Of a stretch of DNA of 64,000 nt, positions 12,601 through 25,880 are shown piece by piece. Numbering within the stretch: the first letter of the stretch is position 1; each line of letters opens with the position of its first letter. Made by a program: the position numbers and the translations under genes. This DNA is from Gymnorhina tibicen. Taxonomy: Eukaryota; Chordata; Aves; Passeriformes; Artamidae. The DNA is taken from assembly GCA_013399875.1 (NCBI GenBank), contig VXAZ01007995.1:4112055-4176054 (forward strand), given 5' to 3'. The notes below the pieces were generated by a model. That model worked only from the letters and a program-made list of their open reading frames with translations. It did not search any database and was not told where the DNA came from.

Positions 12601-15600
12601 CTGGAAACATATCGTGGGTGTCCATCCACTGCCTACCGGTCCTAGTGGTGATGGGGGACCAGAAAGCTTTTCTTCAGAGCATTCATGTGGAATTTATGCC
12701 GCCCCTTTATCTATCCCAGGCAGGAGACAGGAAGACATGCTTTCTATGCCATGAGATTTCCTCTAAAAAATTTCAGGAAAATAATCCACAGGCAAGGGTA
12801 GAAAAATGGCCCTGAGGAGTTAAAGTCCACAGGGCCATTGGGGAACTCAAGGATCCCTTACACGCACCACAGGCCTCTTCCTGACCCTCTTCCTATGAGT
12901 GCAGAACAGCAGCAGAGTTATTAAAACACCAGCTGGGCTGGCAAAAATAAATCTCTCCAATCTGCCTGCAAAACCAGAGTGTCACAAGATGACTCTTGAC
13001 TTCCTCTTGGGTGCCCCTCTGGGCTCTGGGGCACCTGCCATCCTGCCTCCCGTGAGTGTTTGTGGGCATATCCTCAAGCTGTGTTTACAAAGGGATTTCA
13101 GGCTCCTTTAGGATAAGACGTTGCTATAGAAACAGCAGAAAGGAGACTGAGCTCTCTGGGAGAAGGCCTGGACTCCATTGGCTTAAACAACAGGAAAGCC
13201 CATGAGGGGAATACAATTGTCTGGAGACTGAGCAGGGAGCACAGTCTGTTTTAATGAACACATCCTCCTTTCGGGGAACGTAGGAAACTGAGTTTCTATA
13301 GCCCTCTAGAAGACCAAAAAGTTTGCAGTGCAAGAAGAAGGTGCCCAACCCAGAGAAAACCAAGAGATATTTTCCAGCCTTGAAGTGGGATCTTGAGCTC
13401 AACCACCCTGCCAGAAAACTTCTGCCCAGCTGGAGCTTGAGCTCATACCTCACCACTGCTGTCATCACTGCATGGTGCCTCTGAGTGGCAGATGGGGTAT
13501 GACTGGTCACAGAAAACGCAGAGGACCAGAGACAAGATGCAGCTGGATAATTGAAACCTCTTACAACAGATGAGCAGATGAGAACCTGCAACAGAATCAT
13601 TAAGAAGGTGACCAACTCTGATCCAGGTGAGAGCCATTTCAAAATGCAAGCTACAAACCAAGAAAATAGTTAAGTCAGCCCCAGGGTTACATCCTCCAAA
13701 AGGAGGAATCTGACCACGGAAGTCAAGCTAAGATGTTTGGCTGCAGGTTGATGCTTGCCCCTTTTCTTGTTTCCTCCTGCAGCCCCAGACAGGAGGGGGA
13801 ACAGAAAAACACATACCACACACACACAAAAAAAAAACCAGCCCACACCACCTGGAGTAAAAACCTTCCAAAGAAAAACCTCTTTTTTTGTGCAAAGTAC
13901 TGAGCCAGGGCTCATCAGCAAAGGGCCATGATTAACTGCTGAAGTAGCAGGGCATTTCCTTTTCCAAAGGCAGAGCTACCACACAGCCGTGAGAACACCT
14001 CTTCACAATCAGCCTGTGTTGAAACAAACCCAATCAGTGAGACACTGAGAATGAGTGTCCCTCCGTGGATCCCTGTGGAGAGCTGATCTGATTACAGAGT
14101 GAGCTGGGGAGGGACCAGAAAGCACCCAGTGGGGGGTTGTGGAGAGGAAAATCAGAGCAAAGTCTCAGGCCCGAGCACCTGTGAGCAATAAACTCCACTG
14201 GGTGCAAATAAGAGACACTGGGGGAGAGTCTGCCTTGAAAAAGCTGCAGCTCCACAGCTGCACCAGCCTATACTGAAGTGGTCAGCTGGGAACAGGAGAG
14301 CACAGACCCGAATCTCCACGGTGGCCTGAACAGCTGAGAACCCAAGGGAGGAAAGCTCCAGCCCTGTTAAATCCTGGTGACCGGGAGGAGAATCCTTCTG
14401 CAGCTACAAGCCACACCACAAAGGCTGCAGAGGGAAGCACTTCCCACACCCCGGACGGAGCCTTGGCACGGGCACAGGGTGCAGGGGACATTTCCTCACC
14501 CTCATGAGTAGGCAGGGTAGGGCTAACAGATGTTCCCTGAGGACTCTGTCCCCAGTCAGGCTGTGTGGTCATCCCAATTTCTGGTGGGTGACAGGGCTGA
14601 GATGCAGTGTCAGCAGTCCATGCCTCATGAGCACCTCTAATGTCAGCTCCAAGGAGATGCCTTCAGAATGAATTTGACCCCACGATGCACAGAAACCAAC
14701 ATGCTGCCAGCTGCCCCTAAGATGAACACCCCGGCACTTCTTGTACGCTGTCATTTGTCACTGTCCTCTCCCCAGGACTGTTTCCCAGAATTTGCCTTCC
14801 CCAACAACTGGGTCACCCAAACCCTGCCAAAAGTCCTATTTCCCCTCCCCCCACAAAAAAGAGGCAGAACTTGCACCCCCAAATCAAAAACCTGCTGGCA
14901 GTGGGGTCTGAACTGAAACACAGCTTCCAGGAGACACCTAGGTCTCCTCAAAGGCTTTTGGATCCACTGCCTGGAGCTAAGCTTGTGTGTGGGACTGGTG
15001 CTTAGGCTCAAGTCCTCTGTTTCCCCGTGTCAGACACTGCAAACAGCAGAAAGGGCCTGGAGCTGGTGACCCTGAGCCCCCTGACTGCTGTGTGGCACTA
15101 CACAGTGCACAGTCCCTCCTGTCACGCTGAGAGCTGGGAGCTATGAAGAACCTTATGAGACAGGCACCAGAGGAAAGATGTGCAAAATCATCTGCAAACC
15201 AGATGCAAATCTAATAATATTGCCAGCTCCCCAAAGGGAATGAGGAAGTGAAACAATCTGGAACAACCCTCAGAATAATACACTCCCCAGTGTGGATGGG
15301 AATGGGTTTCTCACTAGGTGCCAGAGTCACTGGTTTAACCTTTCTGCTCACCCCTGTCTTCTCACTTTAAAGTAAAATGCTTATTTAACACCAAGAAAAA
15401 AAAAGAAGAGCAGAAAACAGAGTCAGAGCATCCCCTGGAAGTGGGGATGAAAGGACACTGGAGGACAGAAATAGACCTGAGAGAAAGGCAGGTGCTTTGG
15501 GGAGGAATGTGTGCTCTGCTCAGGGTCAGAACACCCTCCCCTTGGCCAGATCCTATTACAGGCAGCAGGGTTTGGATATACACGGGGAAATACAGAGATA

Positions 15601-18600
15601 CAGTGATGGTAGCTGAACAAATCTTTCTGCAGTCAGGCAGGAGCTTTTCCCCCCATTCCTTCTGGAGCCTCAGACAAGGTCCCAGCCAACAGACTCTTAA
15701 GTGGAACAAGAGACCCTGTAACACACTGAAAGACTTTGGTCTGTCTACACCACACTCGTCTTTCTACTGATGCATCCACCCCTTCATTCATCTTTCAACT
15801 CCTTTATTCCTGCCCACATCTCTCTGATTTACACACCCATGCATTCAGAGCAGCACTGGAGCTGTTTGGCACAGTAACATCAAAACTCAAGAAGAATTCC
15901 TTTCTGAGCCAGGAGGACCCATCCAGCCCCCAAACATTCAGGGAACAAGGCATTCCAATTTCTCAAGTCCTGCATTTGGAAAAAAACAACTTTCCCAGAG
16001 GAGAAATCAATGTCGGGGGCCTTGGAGAAGGTGAGGTGTCTGTAGCCTTCCCTGGGATCATCCGTCTGCAGGCCATGGGAGCGTGATCCTGGTGTGATTA
16101 AGAGTATTTTTCAATGCTAATGGCACCAGCAGGACACAGATGCAGGAAGCTCAGTTATACTGACACCAGTCCACCAGGAGAATCTCTTTACACACAGGGG
16201 ACAGTTTGGGAGGTTTTATTTGAGGAAAAAGACAATTCAGGTTTGTATCAGGAGGAAGATAAAAACACACTTGTTCTTCCAGCTCCCAAAGGAGAAAAAC
16301 CAGCTTTGGAGGTCAAGGTCCAGGTCCTGCTCTCAGGTGAGGACCCATTTGACTGGTGAAAGGGGCTTAACTAGAGCTATATCAGGTAATGGGATAGACG
16401 GAACCAAAAAAAGAGGAGGTGGAAGGACACCTAATCCCTTCAGTAAATAGTCACGCTAACATCTATATTTGTGCATTTGATGATCACAATTCAGTTGGAA
16501 ACAAAAGCAGGCTGGGTGGCAGAGAGCACCAAGAGCCCAGGTGCTCCTGAGGGAAAGCAAGCTGGGAGCAGAGGTGGAGGGAGCCCAAGCACCTGAACAG
16601 GAGGAGCAGAGCAGGTGCTGATGTCAGGTCCATTGACAACCCAGTTAAGGCAAAATGATAAATCAGGCCCAGAGAGACAAGTAAAAATTAATCTAAAGTA
16701 GCAAGGGGTGTTTCCAGAATTTTTTTTTTCATATCTTATTGCCTGCCAGAAATAAGAGTGAGGGAAGAATTCACTTCTTATCATACTTTCTCAGAGGTGC
16801 TGAGTAGGGTAATGAAATAGAAAATCTGTTTCCAAGGTACATTCAGCCCTGAAATGTGAACGTATTTCCCTGGATGGCTGGAAAGGGAAAAAGAAATAAA
16901 TTATAACTGTGGTCTCCCAAAGTCATGGCAGAAATTGAGGTGTTCACTAAAAAAAAAAAAAAGGAGGGGATAGGAGGGGATATATTTCTGGAAGAATATC
17001 TCAGTAGAACTGGTCATTCTGATATTTGCCAGGCAAATTCAGCCCAGGGCATGCCATGGCAATGAGTAACTACAGATTCACTGTGGCTTAGCCACTGTTT
17101 GAAACAAAACACTGGATTTTGGGATTCAGGGCAACACTTTCTCTCAGCTGCATTAAAAGCCAATGTTCAGATGCTTCCCGTGGGCCATATCTTGGACAGC
17201 CTGTATAGACAAAACACACTGCTTATCTGCTGAGCTGGAGCATGGTACAAGCAGCAAACACGGCACCTGTCTGGGAGTATCCAGGGAACTCTGCCCTCAC
17301 AGTCCTCTTGCCTCACACCCACAGCTGAGTCTATGGATTAGGGAAGCAGGTACAGACTCTGGGAACAGCACCTTGCACTGCACTGCAAGGGCAGTTCAGA
17401 ACTGGAGCCTGGGGTGCAGGATCCTCAAAGCCACCCAGACCTGCAGACTGGAACAAACCTCCCAAAGGAGCACCCAAAGATAAGGAAGGTATTACTGAGC
17501 CCACGTGGGAGTGAGTTAATCCCAGTCCTTTTGTTGGCTATGTAAAAAAGGTCCCAGTAGCAAGAAACCAAGATCTATATGAGCAGATCTTCACATTCTG
17601 AAAATCCCCTCCTGCTACCCCTGCCCCCAAAGAGGGCAGGGAGGCTGTGCACCGCAGCTCACAAGCACTGTCCAAACGCCCTCCTTACACAAACTTAGCT
17701 GAAATTTATAATTATTTAGGCCCCATCCAGCCCAATTCCTGCCAATCTCTTCATAAGAAGAGATCAAACAATCTCTTTGAGCCCCTATTGACTGCAGGGA
17801 CACTGTGCTGCCCTGTCCCCCTTGGACAGGTCTTCACCCTTTGGTGCTTCTCTCCCCTTTCATGCCATATTGCAGGTTACTCTCCTGATGAAACGTGCTG
17901 AAAAGCCCATCTGTCTGCCTGCAGGACAGGCAGCTCCTGACAGATGTGTTGCCAGTGTCCACACTTTTCCATCACTTTCCTGTCTGCCAGCACCTTTTGG
18001 ATATTAAAAATCACCTGGAGCGATGATTCCTCATTGCTCTGTGCTCCCTCCTCCAGTCTGTCACCGTGTAAGCCACTTGACAGGTGATTATTCGGTCACT
18101 GAAGCCAGGGAAGCCGGGCTGAAGGAAATTAGTGTCTCCTTAAATAAACACGCCGGCCAGTTTGGAGACAGTGTCTCTCTGGACAGGCAGGCTATTTTGG
18201 GATCGCACCACTAAGCTGCATGATGGCTTTGTGGACAGACTGGCTCAGAGCAGGTGCCCTGCTGGCCTTTTGCACCCCTTGTTCCTCCCCTGAGGCACTG
18301 CTTAGCCTGAGCCATGGCCCACGTCCGTGGCTTTTCCGTGCCTCTTGGTCAGACTGGGCTCTTCTCCCTGCGCAGTCACGGACTCCGTGTCCCTCTTCCA
18401 GGAAACACCACTGTCCCCTCTGTTATACAAGATGAATAATAAGCAGCATAATTTCCTTGGACATCCACTGTGTTGTTCTGATTAAGGCAATGCACTTTTT
18501 GGCTTTAAGAACTGATTTGGGCAGCGTTAGTCTCTGGTGGTCTGCCATCACAGCTAGAGACATCTCTGCTCCCTGGCTTAGGCTGAGTTTACACCTGAGC

Positions 18601-21600
18601 AGAAGATCCCTGGATCAAAAGTAGTGTGGAACCATCCCTGTGCCTGGTGAGTGCATCACCATCTTCAAAACGGCCATGAGGAACCGTGCAAAAATCCTGT
18701 CTCCCTCCAGGCCTTTGCCTAATGACCCCTCCAAACCAGGTTTCAGTGGGAGACAAATACTGATTATGCTTCATACAAGCCCCTCTACATTCCTGGCTGT
18801 CCTTGCTCCGGGGTAAGGCACCCTCTTCATCACCATCCCTCAGAAAACCAGTGGGATGAAAGTGAAAAGATTACTCATAAGACTGTCCACAGGCTGATTG
18901 GGTCCAAATTATCATCCCATTTTGCATTCATTTTCCATCCATACTTTTATTTGGTAGTTGGAGAACCGGCCTACACTTTTCACTAGCTGAACCTCCCACT
19001 TCCTTAGGCTCCCATATGCTGGGAGTAACTGGCACAACTTGAGGCATTACCTCTCATTCTATCACTTATTACTTGGAAAGAGAGATCAACACCCACCTCA
19101 CTCTCTTTGAGGAAAAAATATAAGGATATTTTACATGGCGGGAGTGTTAGAGCCAGGGGTTGATTTACCTGCTTACTGACACCACCCCATAAATTTTCCT
19201 GAGACCAAACCTCCCAAAAACTGCTGGGAGATAATCTCTGTCCTTCAGCATGAGCATAAAGCAAAGCCTGGGCATGGTCAGGGCCCTGCAAGCCCCCGTT
19301 GATCACTGTTGACTGTTTAATCCCTGCCCACGGTGTCTCCTCTTCCAGGTGAGCACCCTCCACGTCAAAGCTTAGTCTGTCATGGCCCAGCTCCTGGAAT
19401 CCTACGTGTGTCAGCTTTCCCACTAAACATGTGGAACACCTTCATCTGGGCCCTGAGTAATTTTGTATTTTCTGTCATATTTGCATCTGGAGTATTTGTC
19501 TGCCTGCAGGTACAGTCTCGTGAGCAGTTCGACGGGAATTTGCTCTGCCTACAGGAGCTGCTCTGTGGATGGAGTCAGGATGGATTTCTACTCTGGCCTG
19601 AGCTGCCACTTCTGCAAAAATTTATTAAAAATTACATGAAAGTGAGCTTCTGATTTGAAAACCCTTTCCACAGAGACACTGTGGTGTGCCACCAGAGTTC
19701 AGCTCAAATGTGGTCTATTTTGAAGTGGAAAAGATGGCTCTTTTGCTCATATTGCTGATCACACCGGGCTCCTCTTGGTTCGGGTGTCAGTGAATTCTGC
19801 TCGCTCCCATGACCCAAATGGCTGCAAATGTTTGCGTTGTTTGTAAATGAAGGCAGACACTGGCTCTGCAGCTGAGGCTTCTTGAACAACTGAGCTCAAC
19901 ATTTCCACAGCAATCACAGTCAGCAACCAGTTGCTTTTCACTCACCATCTGCCTGCTGTCAACCAAGGCAAAATGGAAACGAGCCCACCCCCATTCATCA
20001 CCCTAATAAAACCCATCACTTAACATCATCCCTGACACAAAGATGTCCTCAGCTCCAGAGCTGATGCGCTGGTCTCCACGCAAGCTGCTGGAGCAATGCT
20101 ATCAGCAGGAGCAGTGGGAGGTTCTGAAGTTGGATGTGCGCTGGGCATCCAGGCATGAAGCACAGCAGAAAGTCCCCTGAACTCACTCTGTGTCACATCA
20201 CTCCCCAATACTCTCAGCCTGTTTGAACCTGACGACTTGGTTCCACAGTTTTCTGTGCTGTTGGTTGTTTTCTCTTCTCTTGAGCGATTCCCTGTTTGAT
20301 GAAAATATTTTGCTCCTTTCCAAATGACTGGAGTTTCTGGAAATAATCATCTGTGCCCCAGACAGAAGAACTAATAGCCAGGATTAAGGAACAGGGAGGG
20401 GAAAAAAAGCAAGGTCATTCATAGTTTCATACTCTGACCTGCTTCTCCTCGGCTGTCTGCCTGTCATCCTCCTGCCGGCCTCCTGAGTTAGATAAACTTT
20501 GCCCTGCTGCTGCTATGCAGTCAAAAAAAGTCTTTATTTCCTCTGTCAAATTTGCCTTCTTGAAAACTGGTAGAAATCATCCAGGAAAGCAGAGGGAGGT
20601 GGAATAATCAGCACTGCTTTTCAGGCCAGGGAAATCAAGGCCTAGAAAATGGAAAGTGAGTTTTGCAGAGGTCACAAGGACTGTCCATGGCAGAGAGGGA
20701 AGGGACCGTGGAACTGTGTCCTTCTAACACCTTGGCTGTATCTCACAGCCTCTAGAGACAGACTTAGAGCATAACATATTTCTCTGGCCCTCTTACAAAG
20801 CATTTGCCTGCCAGCAGCTCACTTCTCAGGGAAGGAGTCCGAGAGATGGACCCACAGCAGCACTGGGAAGCTGAGTGACAGCAGGAGTGGTTTGCTGTCC
20901 CAAGGTGTAGCCAGTCCCTGGGGACAGGTTCCCCTTGGACAGCACACAGCCCTCCCTCTCCCCTTTCATTCCTGCTCTGATCTTCACCATTCCCATTCAT
21001 CTTCCCTCTCCCTCTTCATCCCCAGATAATCCCATTACTTAAGCTGATGTCAAGCTTCTGCTAAGCACCGTCACCTCTGCCCTTGGCTGGGCTACAAAGC
21101 TGGCCCGAGCACAGACACACTTAAGAGGATGCTCCTACTGGTGTGGGCATTGCTGGAGTCAATCATTTGTCTTGGAAGCTTCCCTCTGGGGCCATGAGGG
21201 TTTGAAAACATGACCTTGAGGTGTCACCTCACAGAGAGAGCCCAAAAATTTGAAAGAAATTGTCTGAAAGCAACCGATGAAATACAAAGTTCTGCTTCAA
21301 GGAGAAAACCCTCTGGGGTCAGGGTAGTTTGGTCTCAGGTGAAGAGCAGATTCATGAGGACCACTAGTTTTTAATGGGACAGGGGTCCTGTGCCAGGTTT
21401 GTGGCTGTGAGCTCCTGGCTCACAAGCTGCAGGCTCACATGCTGCCCACAGCCCCTCCCCAGCCTGCTGCACATCCCCAGGCCAGTGCCAGTTCCCTGAG
21501 CAGACCTGGAGAAGAGGCACTAAATAAAAGGCAAAAAGGGCTACAGGGGGAGAACATTAAAATGAAACATTTAGAGCTGCCTCTTTCTGTTGTGTCTTCC

Positions 21601-24159
21601 CCCACACTGTCAGCCTGGCGTTTCCTTGCTCGGCGCTGTGGGGGTGACTGGCTCTGATCAATTGCCCTTTATTTCCATATTAAGTGAAGCAGTTGGGGGA
21701 TGAATATCTCCCTCTGCCATGCATCCCCGTGCATAATTTTTGTTAAAAGGTTGTTAACTTGCCCTTTTTATTATTATTATTATGATTTACTCCTTCCAAA
21801 GTCTTTGTTTCTACATGCCATTTAGAGAACCATAGGAAAGAATTTTAAGAGTTATGAAATGCCAAATTATGCTAAATAGATTCTGGATGACCTTAGCAGA
21901 AAGCTGGCACGTTAACAGACCTGCTATACCACCCATTGTGACCAATATCAAGTCAAAGACCTATTTGAATCTCCTCCACAAGTGCCACGCGGAATCCCAC
22001 CAGCTCAAGGAATGGTCCCACCTTATATATGGATACCTATGGATATATATATATGAATACCTTATGGATATTCCCCAGTGAATATCCCAGTGCCCTGCTA
22101 AGATCAGCTGTTCAAAGAACCAGAAGTAACTCCCTGCTGCAGTTACCCAGCTCTCCTGACACTCCAGCACAGGACATCTGTACCAGACCTGCTCCACAGG
22201 CCTGACTTTCATCAGTCAGGTGTCTGTCCACGTGCTGGGGCTGGTGGGCTTTCCCTCCAGAGTATTAGGCAGCTTCCCTCCCTGGAAAGAGCTGCATCTT
22301 GTACCACCCCACGGCAGAGGAGTGCGGGACAGCACGGAGCTCGTGTGAATGCTTCTAGGGAAGATCCCTCCACCGTCGTCTCCCTGGCTAATTGGAAAGC
22401 TCGGGGGGGTGCTGTGGAAAACAAATATCTGCCCCTTAGCATGCCTGAGCGCTCTCCCTCATCAAGGAATGCTCAGCATTCAGATGAGCTGCATGTTTAC
22501 ATCTGCCACGCTCGCCCCGAGAGCTGCACTGCACACACTTGGATGCGTATGACAAAAGGTCATCTGGTCCCGCTGCACGGGGACTCTGCGCTCCCTGGTG
22601 CGTGAGCCTGGCAGGGAGCTGGACAGGCACCTTCAGGGGCAAGGGTAAGACAGGCTTTCATCTCCTTTTCCCACAGAGGAAACAGCAACAGCAACCTTAG
22701 AAATCCAGGTTAAGAACCTTTCAGGGGAGAACACGGCTTCTTCAGCATACCTGCCTGCTACACTGGGAGATGTCACCTACCAGCAGAGCAGTGGAAGAGA
22801 TGTGTGCACAGGCTTCACTCAGGTCACCTCTGAGTGTCTTTGCTTGCAGAACAGCCAGCTGAGAGCTGTTCTTACTTAGCTGGGAGAGAGGGAGCTTTAG
22901 TGAGCCCAGCAACAGGCAAAGACACAAAGACATGAAGCTTTCTTCCACGTACTAGTGCTAAGAGCAGGCTGGGAAAAGGGTTTACTTCACAAAGCTTCTG
23001 GAGATTTCTTTTTTCCTCTCCTGGTCAAGGTGAAGATCAAAATCCCAAGCTCCTGTGAAACTAAATGAAAATAAAGCCACCTGGTTTGGGCCAATTAAAA
23101 TGTTTTTTTTCAGTAGCTTCTGAACATGCTGTTAATAATCAGCTTAAATTGCAGAACAAGGGTGTTTCAAATTAGAAAACTAAAAATCTTGGTTGTCAAA
23201 GGGGAACTTTTCAAGGAATTGAGGGCTCCTTTTTAAACTGAGACATTTGTCAAAGCTGTTCTTTTTTTACCCAAAAAAAAGAAAACGTTTCCACTTCAGT
23301 AGATCTGCTACCTTTTTGACACAAACAGAGACAAGGAGAGAGAAAGGTAAGGCCCAAAGCTGGTTGGAAACCAAGGTCATAACCAAGGTCGCTCACTAAA
23401 TCACTATCACATCAAAGGTTTGAAACTATGGGATGAGTTCTGGATTCCTCACTGGCATCTGCTATTGCCTTTCCTAACACCAGGATTTCACAAATGACTT
23501 AAAATCTCCAGCCCATCTTTCATCTTCAGGCATTACACGGAAACCACATTACCTCCTTAGGAGAGTAATGGGACCATATTGCCCAGGCACTGGTGGTTCC
23601 CTCATCATCCACACCGCTGATCCAGCATGTTTTATGACCACTCTGCCTGGGCAGCTCGGACATGACTGAAGAGATAAATGACCACCTCTGCTTTGTGTGC
23701 AAGAAGAGAGACCCCCTCAGCACTGGTTCTATTGCTAAGGCAGAGCAGAAGACGATGCTTCTCTTCACAGCATCGCCTTGGAACCCCGAGAACCACGCCA
23801 AAAATGATGCTTTGTCACCTGGGTTATTGCCAGTGGCTTCAGGCATTGTCAGATTCCTGAGCAAGCAGCAGATCTGTGTTCACTTAGGAGCAGGAGGGAG
23901 GCTCGAAGGCAGCAGTGGCAGAAAGAAACGTGCACCTCTGAGGACTCCACAAAGGCAGTGACGACAAGAACGCAGCCAGGAAATAGTTCCCAGTGTGTTG
24001 TAACAAGCACGCTTCCACACAAGAGTTAGCAGAGGACAAACAGAGGAAAGATGGCTCCACAGAGCCACCTCAGCCACTTTCCCGTGCCAATATTGGGAAA
24101 GCAGCCTCAAAAAGAGGCGTGAAGGAGGAAGGGATCTAGTAGAACAACAAAAAGGGATT
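6606..24159. other. Long intergenic stretch, no gene supported
   Basis: About 17.5 kb with no exon I can defend. Open frames are short, overlap on both strands and show no domain. Minor items: a POU octamer ATGCAAAT at 15203-15210; a homopolymer A run followed by a 10-bp duplication (aggaggggat) near 16948-16982; an (ATT)n tract near 21769-21782; and an AT-rich tract with repeated ATGGATA units at about 22026-22090. AT-rich patches near 12110-12200 and 23080-23170 contain CAATTA and TTAATAATC motifs and could be conserved elements, but I cannot test this. Confidence 0.6.
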
Positions 24160-25040
24160 TTTAGAATTCCTAGAAAGCATCCAGGCAAAATCCTGCAAAG
24201 TGACATAGAATTCCTAGAAAGAAAATAATTTCCTAGAAAACAGATTTTTTTTCTACAAAGACTCCTGGAAGAAACTGAGAAAGTATTTGCAAAGTTCCTG
24301 ATAAGCACTCTGGGACATTTCTAGAAAGCAACATGAGAAATGGCTTGAAAACAACATTGACATGGAAAAGCAAAGGGGTGATTTCCAGCAAGCAATGTGG
24401 AAATTTCTGGGAAGAAACTTAAGAAGTCCTTGAAAGTTATCTGAGAATTTCTAGAAATCATATGGAGATATTCCTTGGAAGGACCCCAAAAAATTCCTTG
24501 GAAGCATCCTGATAAAATTCAAAAGAAATCAAAGGAGAAATTTCAGGAAAAGGAAAATTATTGGAAAACATCCCACGACATTTCTAGAAAGCACAGAAGA
24601 GATTTCTGGAAAGTAACTCCTGTGGTAAAATGTCTAGAAAACATCAGGGAAGCTTCTAGAAATCAAATGTGAAATTCCTGGAAAGCATCTGGGGACAATC
24701 CTAGAAGGCTAGGGGAAAATTCCTGGAAAACAACCTGAGAAATTTCCGGAAAGCAACATGGAGCTGCCTGGAAAGAACTCTAGAAAATTCAGAGAAAACT
24801 TATGATGTGTTCCCAAAAAGCACTGCAGAACATTCAGAAAAACCAAAGCAGAAATTCCTAGAAAGAAATAATTGTTTTCAAAATTTCTTCAAGTTTGCTA
24901 GAAATCAATGGGGCATTCCTGGGAGATGTGCTGGGACATTCCTAGAAAGCAATGTGGAAATTCCTGAAAAGAAATGAGGAAAATTCCTGGAAAGAACCCA
25001 GGATAATGTCAAGAAAGGCAATGGAGATTCCTACCAAGCA
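24160..25040. repeat. Degenerate 22-bp tandem minisatellite with TTCNNNGAA cores
   Basis: About 880 bp built from roughly 40 degenerate copies of a unit near 22 bp long, with consensus approximately TTCCTAGAAAGCAACATGGA plus two bases. Successive cores start near 24405, 24427, 24449, 24471, 24494, 24520, 24542, 24562, 24582, 24604, 24631, 24654, 24675, 24697, 24720, 24744, 24766 and 24788. Spacing is mostly 20-24 bp. The core of each unit is a short palindrome. By hand I count ten exact TTCNNNGAA (from 24167 to 24992) and eight exact TTCNNGAA sites. The array is purine-rich on the plus strand and encodes no plausible protein, only a Lys/Glu-rich chance frame. Divergence between copies shows it is old. 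Confidence 0.85.
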
Positions 25041-25483
25041 CTGGGAATGGTGCTAGAAAGCACTGCCAATTATGGTTTTCAAGGGCAAGAACAGGTGAGG
25101 GTGGCAGCAGAGGATCAGGTGAGGTTGAGAAAGGCATGATATCCCCAAGATCCCAAGAGTGCTGAAGGTGAAAGCACTCAACCTCAGGAAGGTCCAGCTT
25201 GGTGCTGGAATGGCAGGAGACCAGGAATGTCACTTCAGAGACCAAGGCTCACACATGAAGGCACACAAGGTCATATGAAGTCTGCCCACAAGGTCCTGAT
25301 CCACATTCATCTACTCTATTCCTAGAAATCTCCAGTGACAAATAAACTCCCTTTCCCACGTCAAGGCATCTCTGTATTTACCTTCCCATATTTCTGGAAG
25401 GGCTTTCTTTGGTGTACAGCTTCAGTCTCTGAACCTCCTCTTTCCCTGTCCCCTCGGGCACTGAAAAAGATGTGTTCCTAGGG
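25041..25483. other. Short intergenic spacer
   Basis: Sequence between the minisatellite and the third CR1 copy. One further TTCCTAGAA core lies at 25319-25327, outside the regular array. No gene, RNA or other repeat is seen. Confidence 0.5.
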
Positions 25484-25880
25484 CCATAGGGTAATTCAAG
25501 TGGAAAGGGAGCTCAGGAGGTCTTTATGTCTGACTTCCTGCCCAAAGCAAGGTCAGCTCTGAGGTGAGACCAGGTTGTTCAGGGCTTTGTCTTCTCAGGG
25601 CTTAAAATCCTCCGAAGTCCGAGACTGCACAGTCCTTCTGGGCACCTGTCCCACTGCTGGACTGCCCTCACACGAAAAGTTTGTGTTGTATAAGGAGGAT
25701 GTATATATAACCTAAGAAGGATGTACATATAACCAGCGTGAACATCTCCTGTTCCACAGGATGTCCATTGCTGCTCATTCTCCTGGTGTGTTCCACTGCA
25801 AAGAGCCCGACTTTGACTTCCCCGTCAATTCCCTTCAAAAGCCTCCTGAGCACGTCCATGGCTGCCCACACCGCCCAGAC
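25484..25880 (-). mobile_element. CR1 LINE fragment, minus orientation
   Basis: Old CR1 3' fragment read in complement. The plus strand keeps recognisable blocks: 'aaagcaaggtcagctctgag', 'gaccaggttgttcagggctt', the 'gactgcacagtccttctggg' region, 'cctgtcccactgctggactg', and farther right 'cactgcaaagagcccgactt'. Blocks after 25690 are weaker. The fragment is interrupted by a local 22-bp duplication at 25692-25735. It has no coding capacity. All three CR1 fragments in the window share the same orientation. Confidence 0.75.
25692..25735. repeat. 22-bp tandem duplication
   Basis: Two adjacent 22-bp copies, 25692-25713 (aaggaggatgtatatataac + ct) and 25714-25735 (aagaaggatgtacatataac + ca), differing at three positions. 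The duplication lies within the degenerate CR1 fragment and probably arose by local slippage or unequal exchange. Confidence 0.85.

Noticed and set aside
13129..13145. X-box-like GTTGCTATAGAAAC
   Set aside because: Deviates from the RFX consensus in both half-sites and has no promoter nearby.
24475..24672. Lys/Glu-rich 65-codon frame in the minisatellite
   Set aside because: It is a by-product of purine-rich 22-bp repeats. The unit is not a multiple of three and the frame is not kept across the array.
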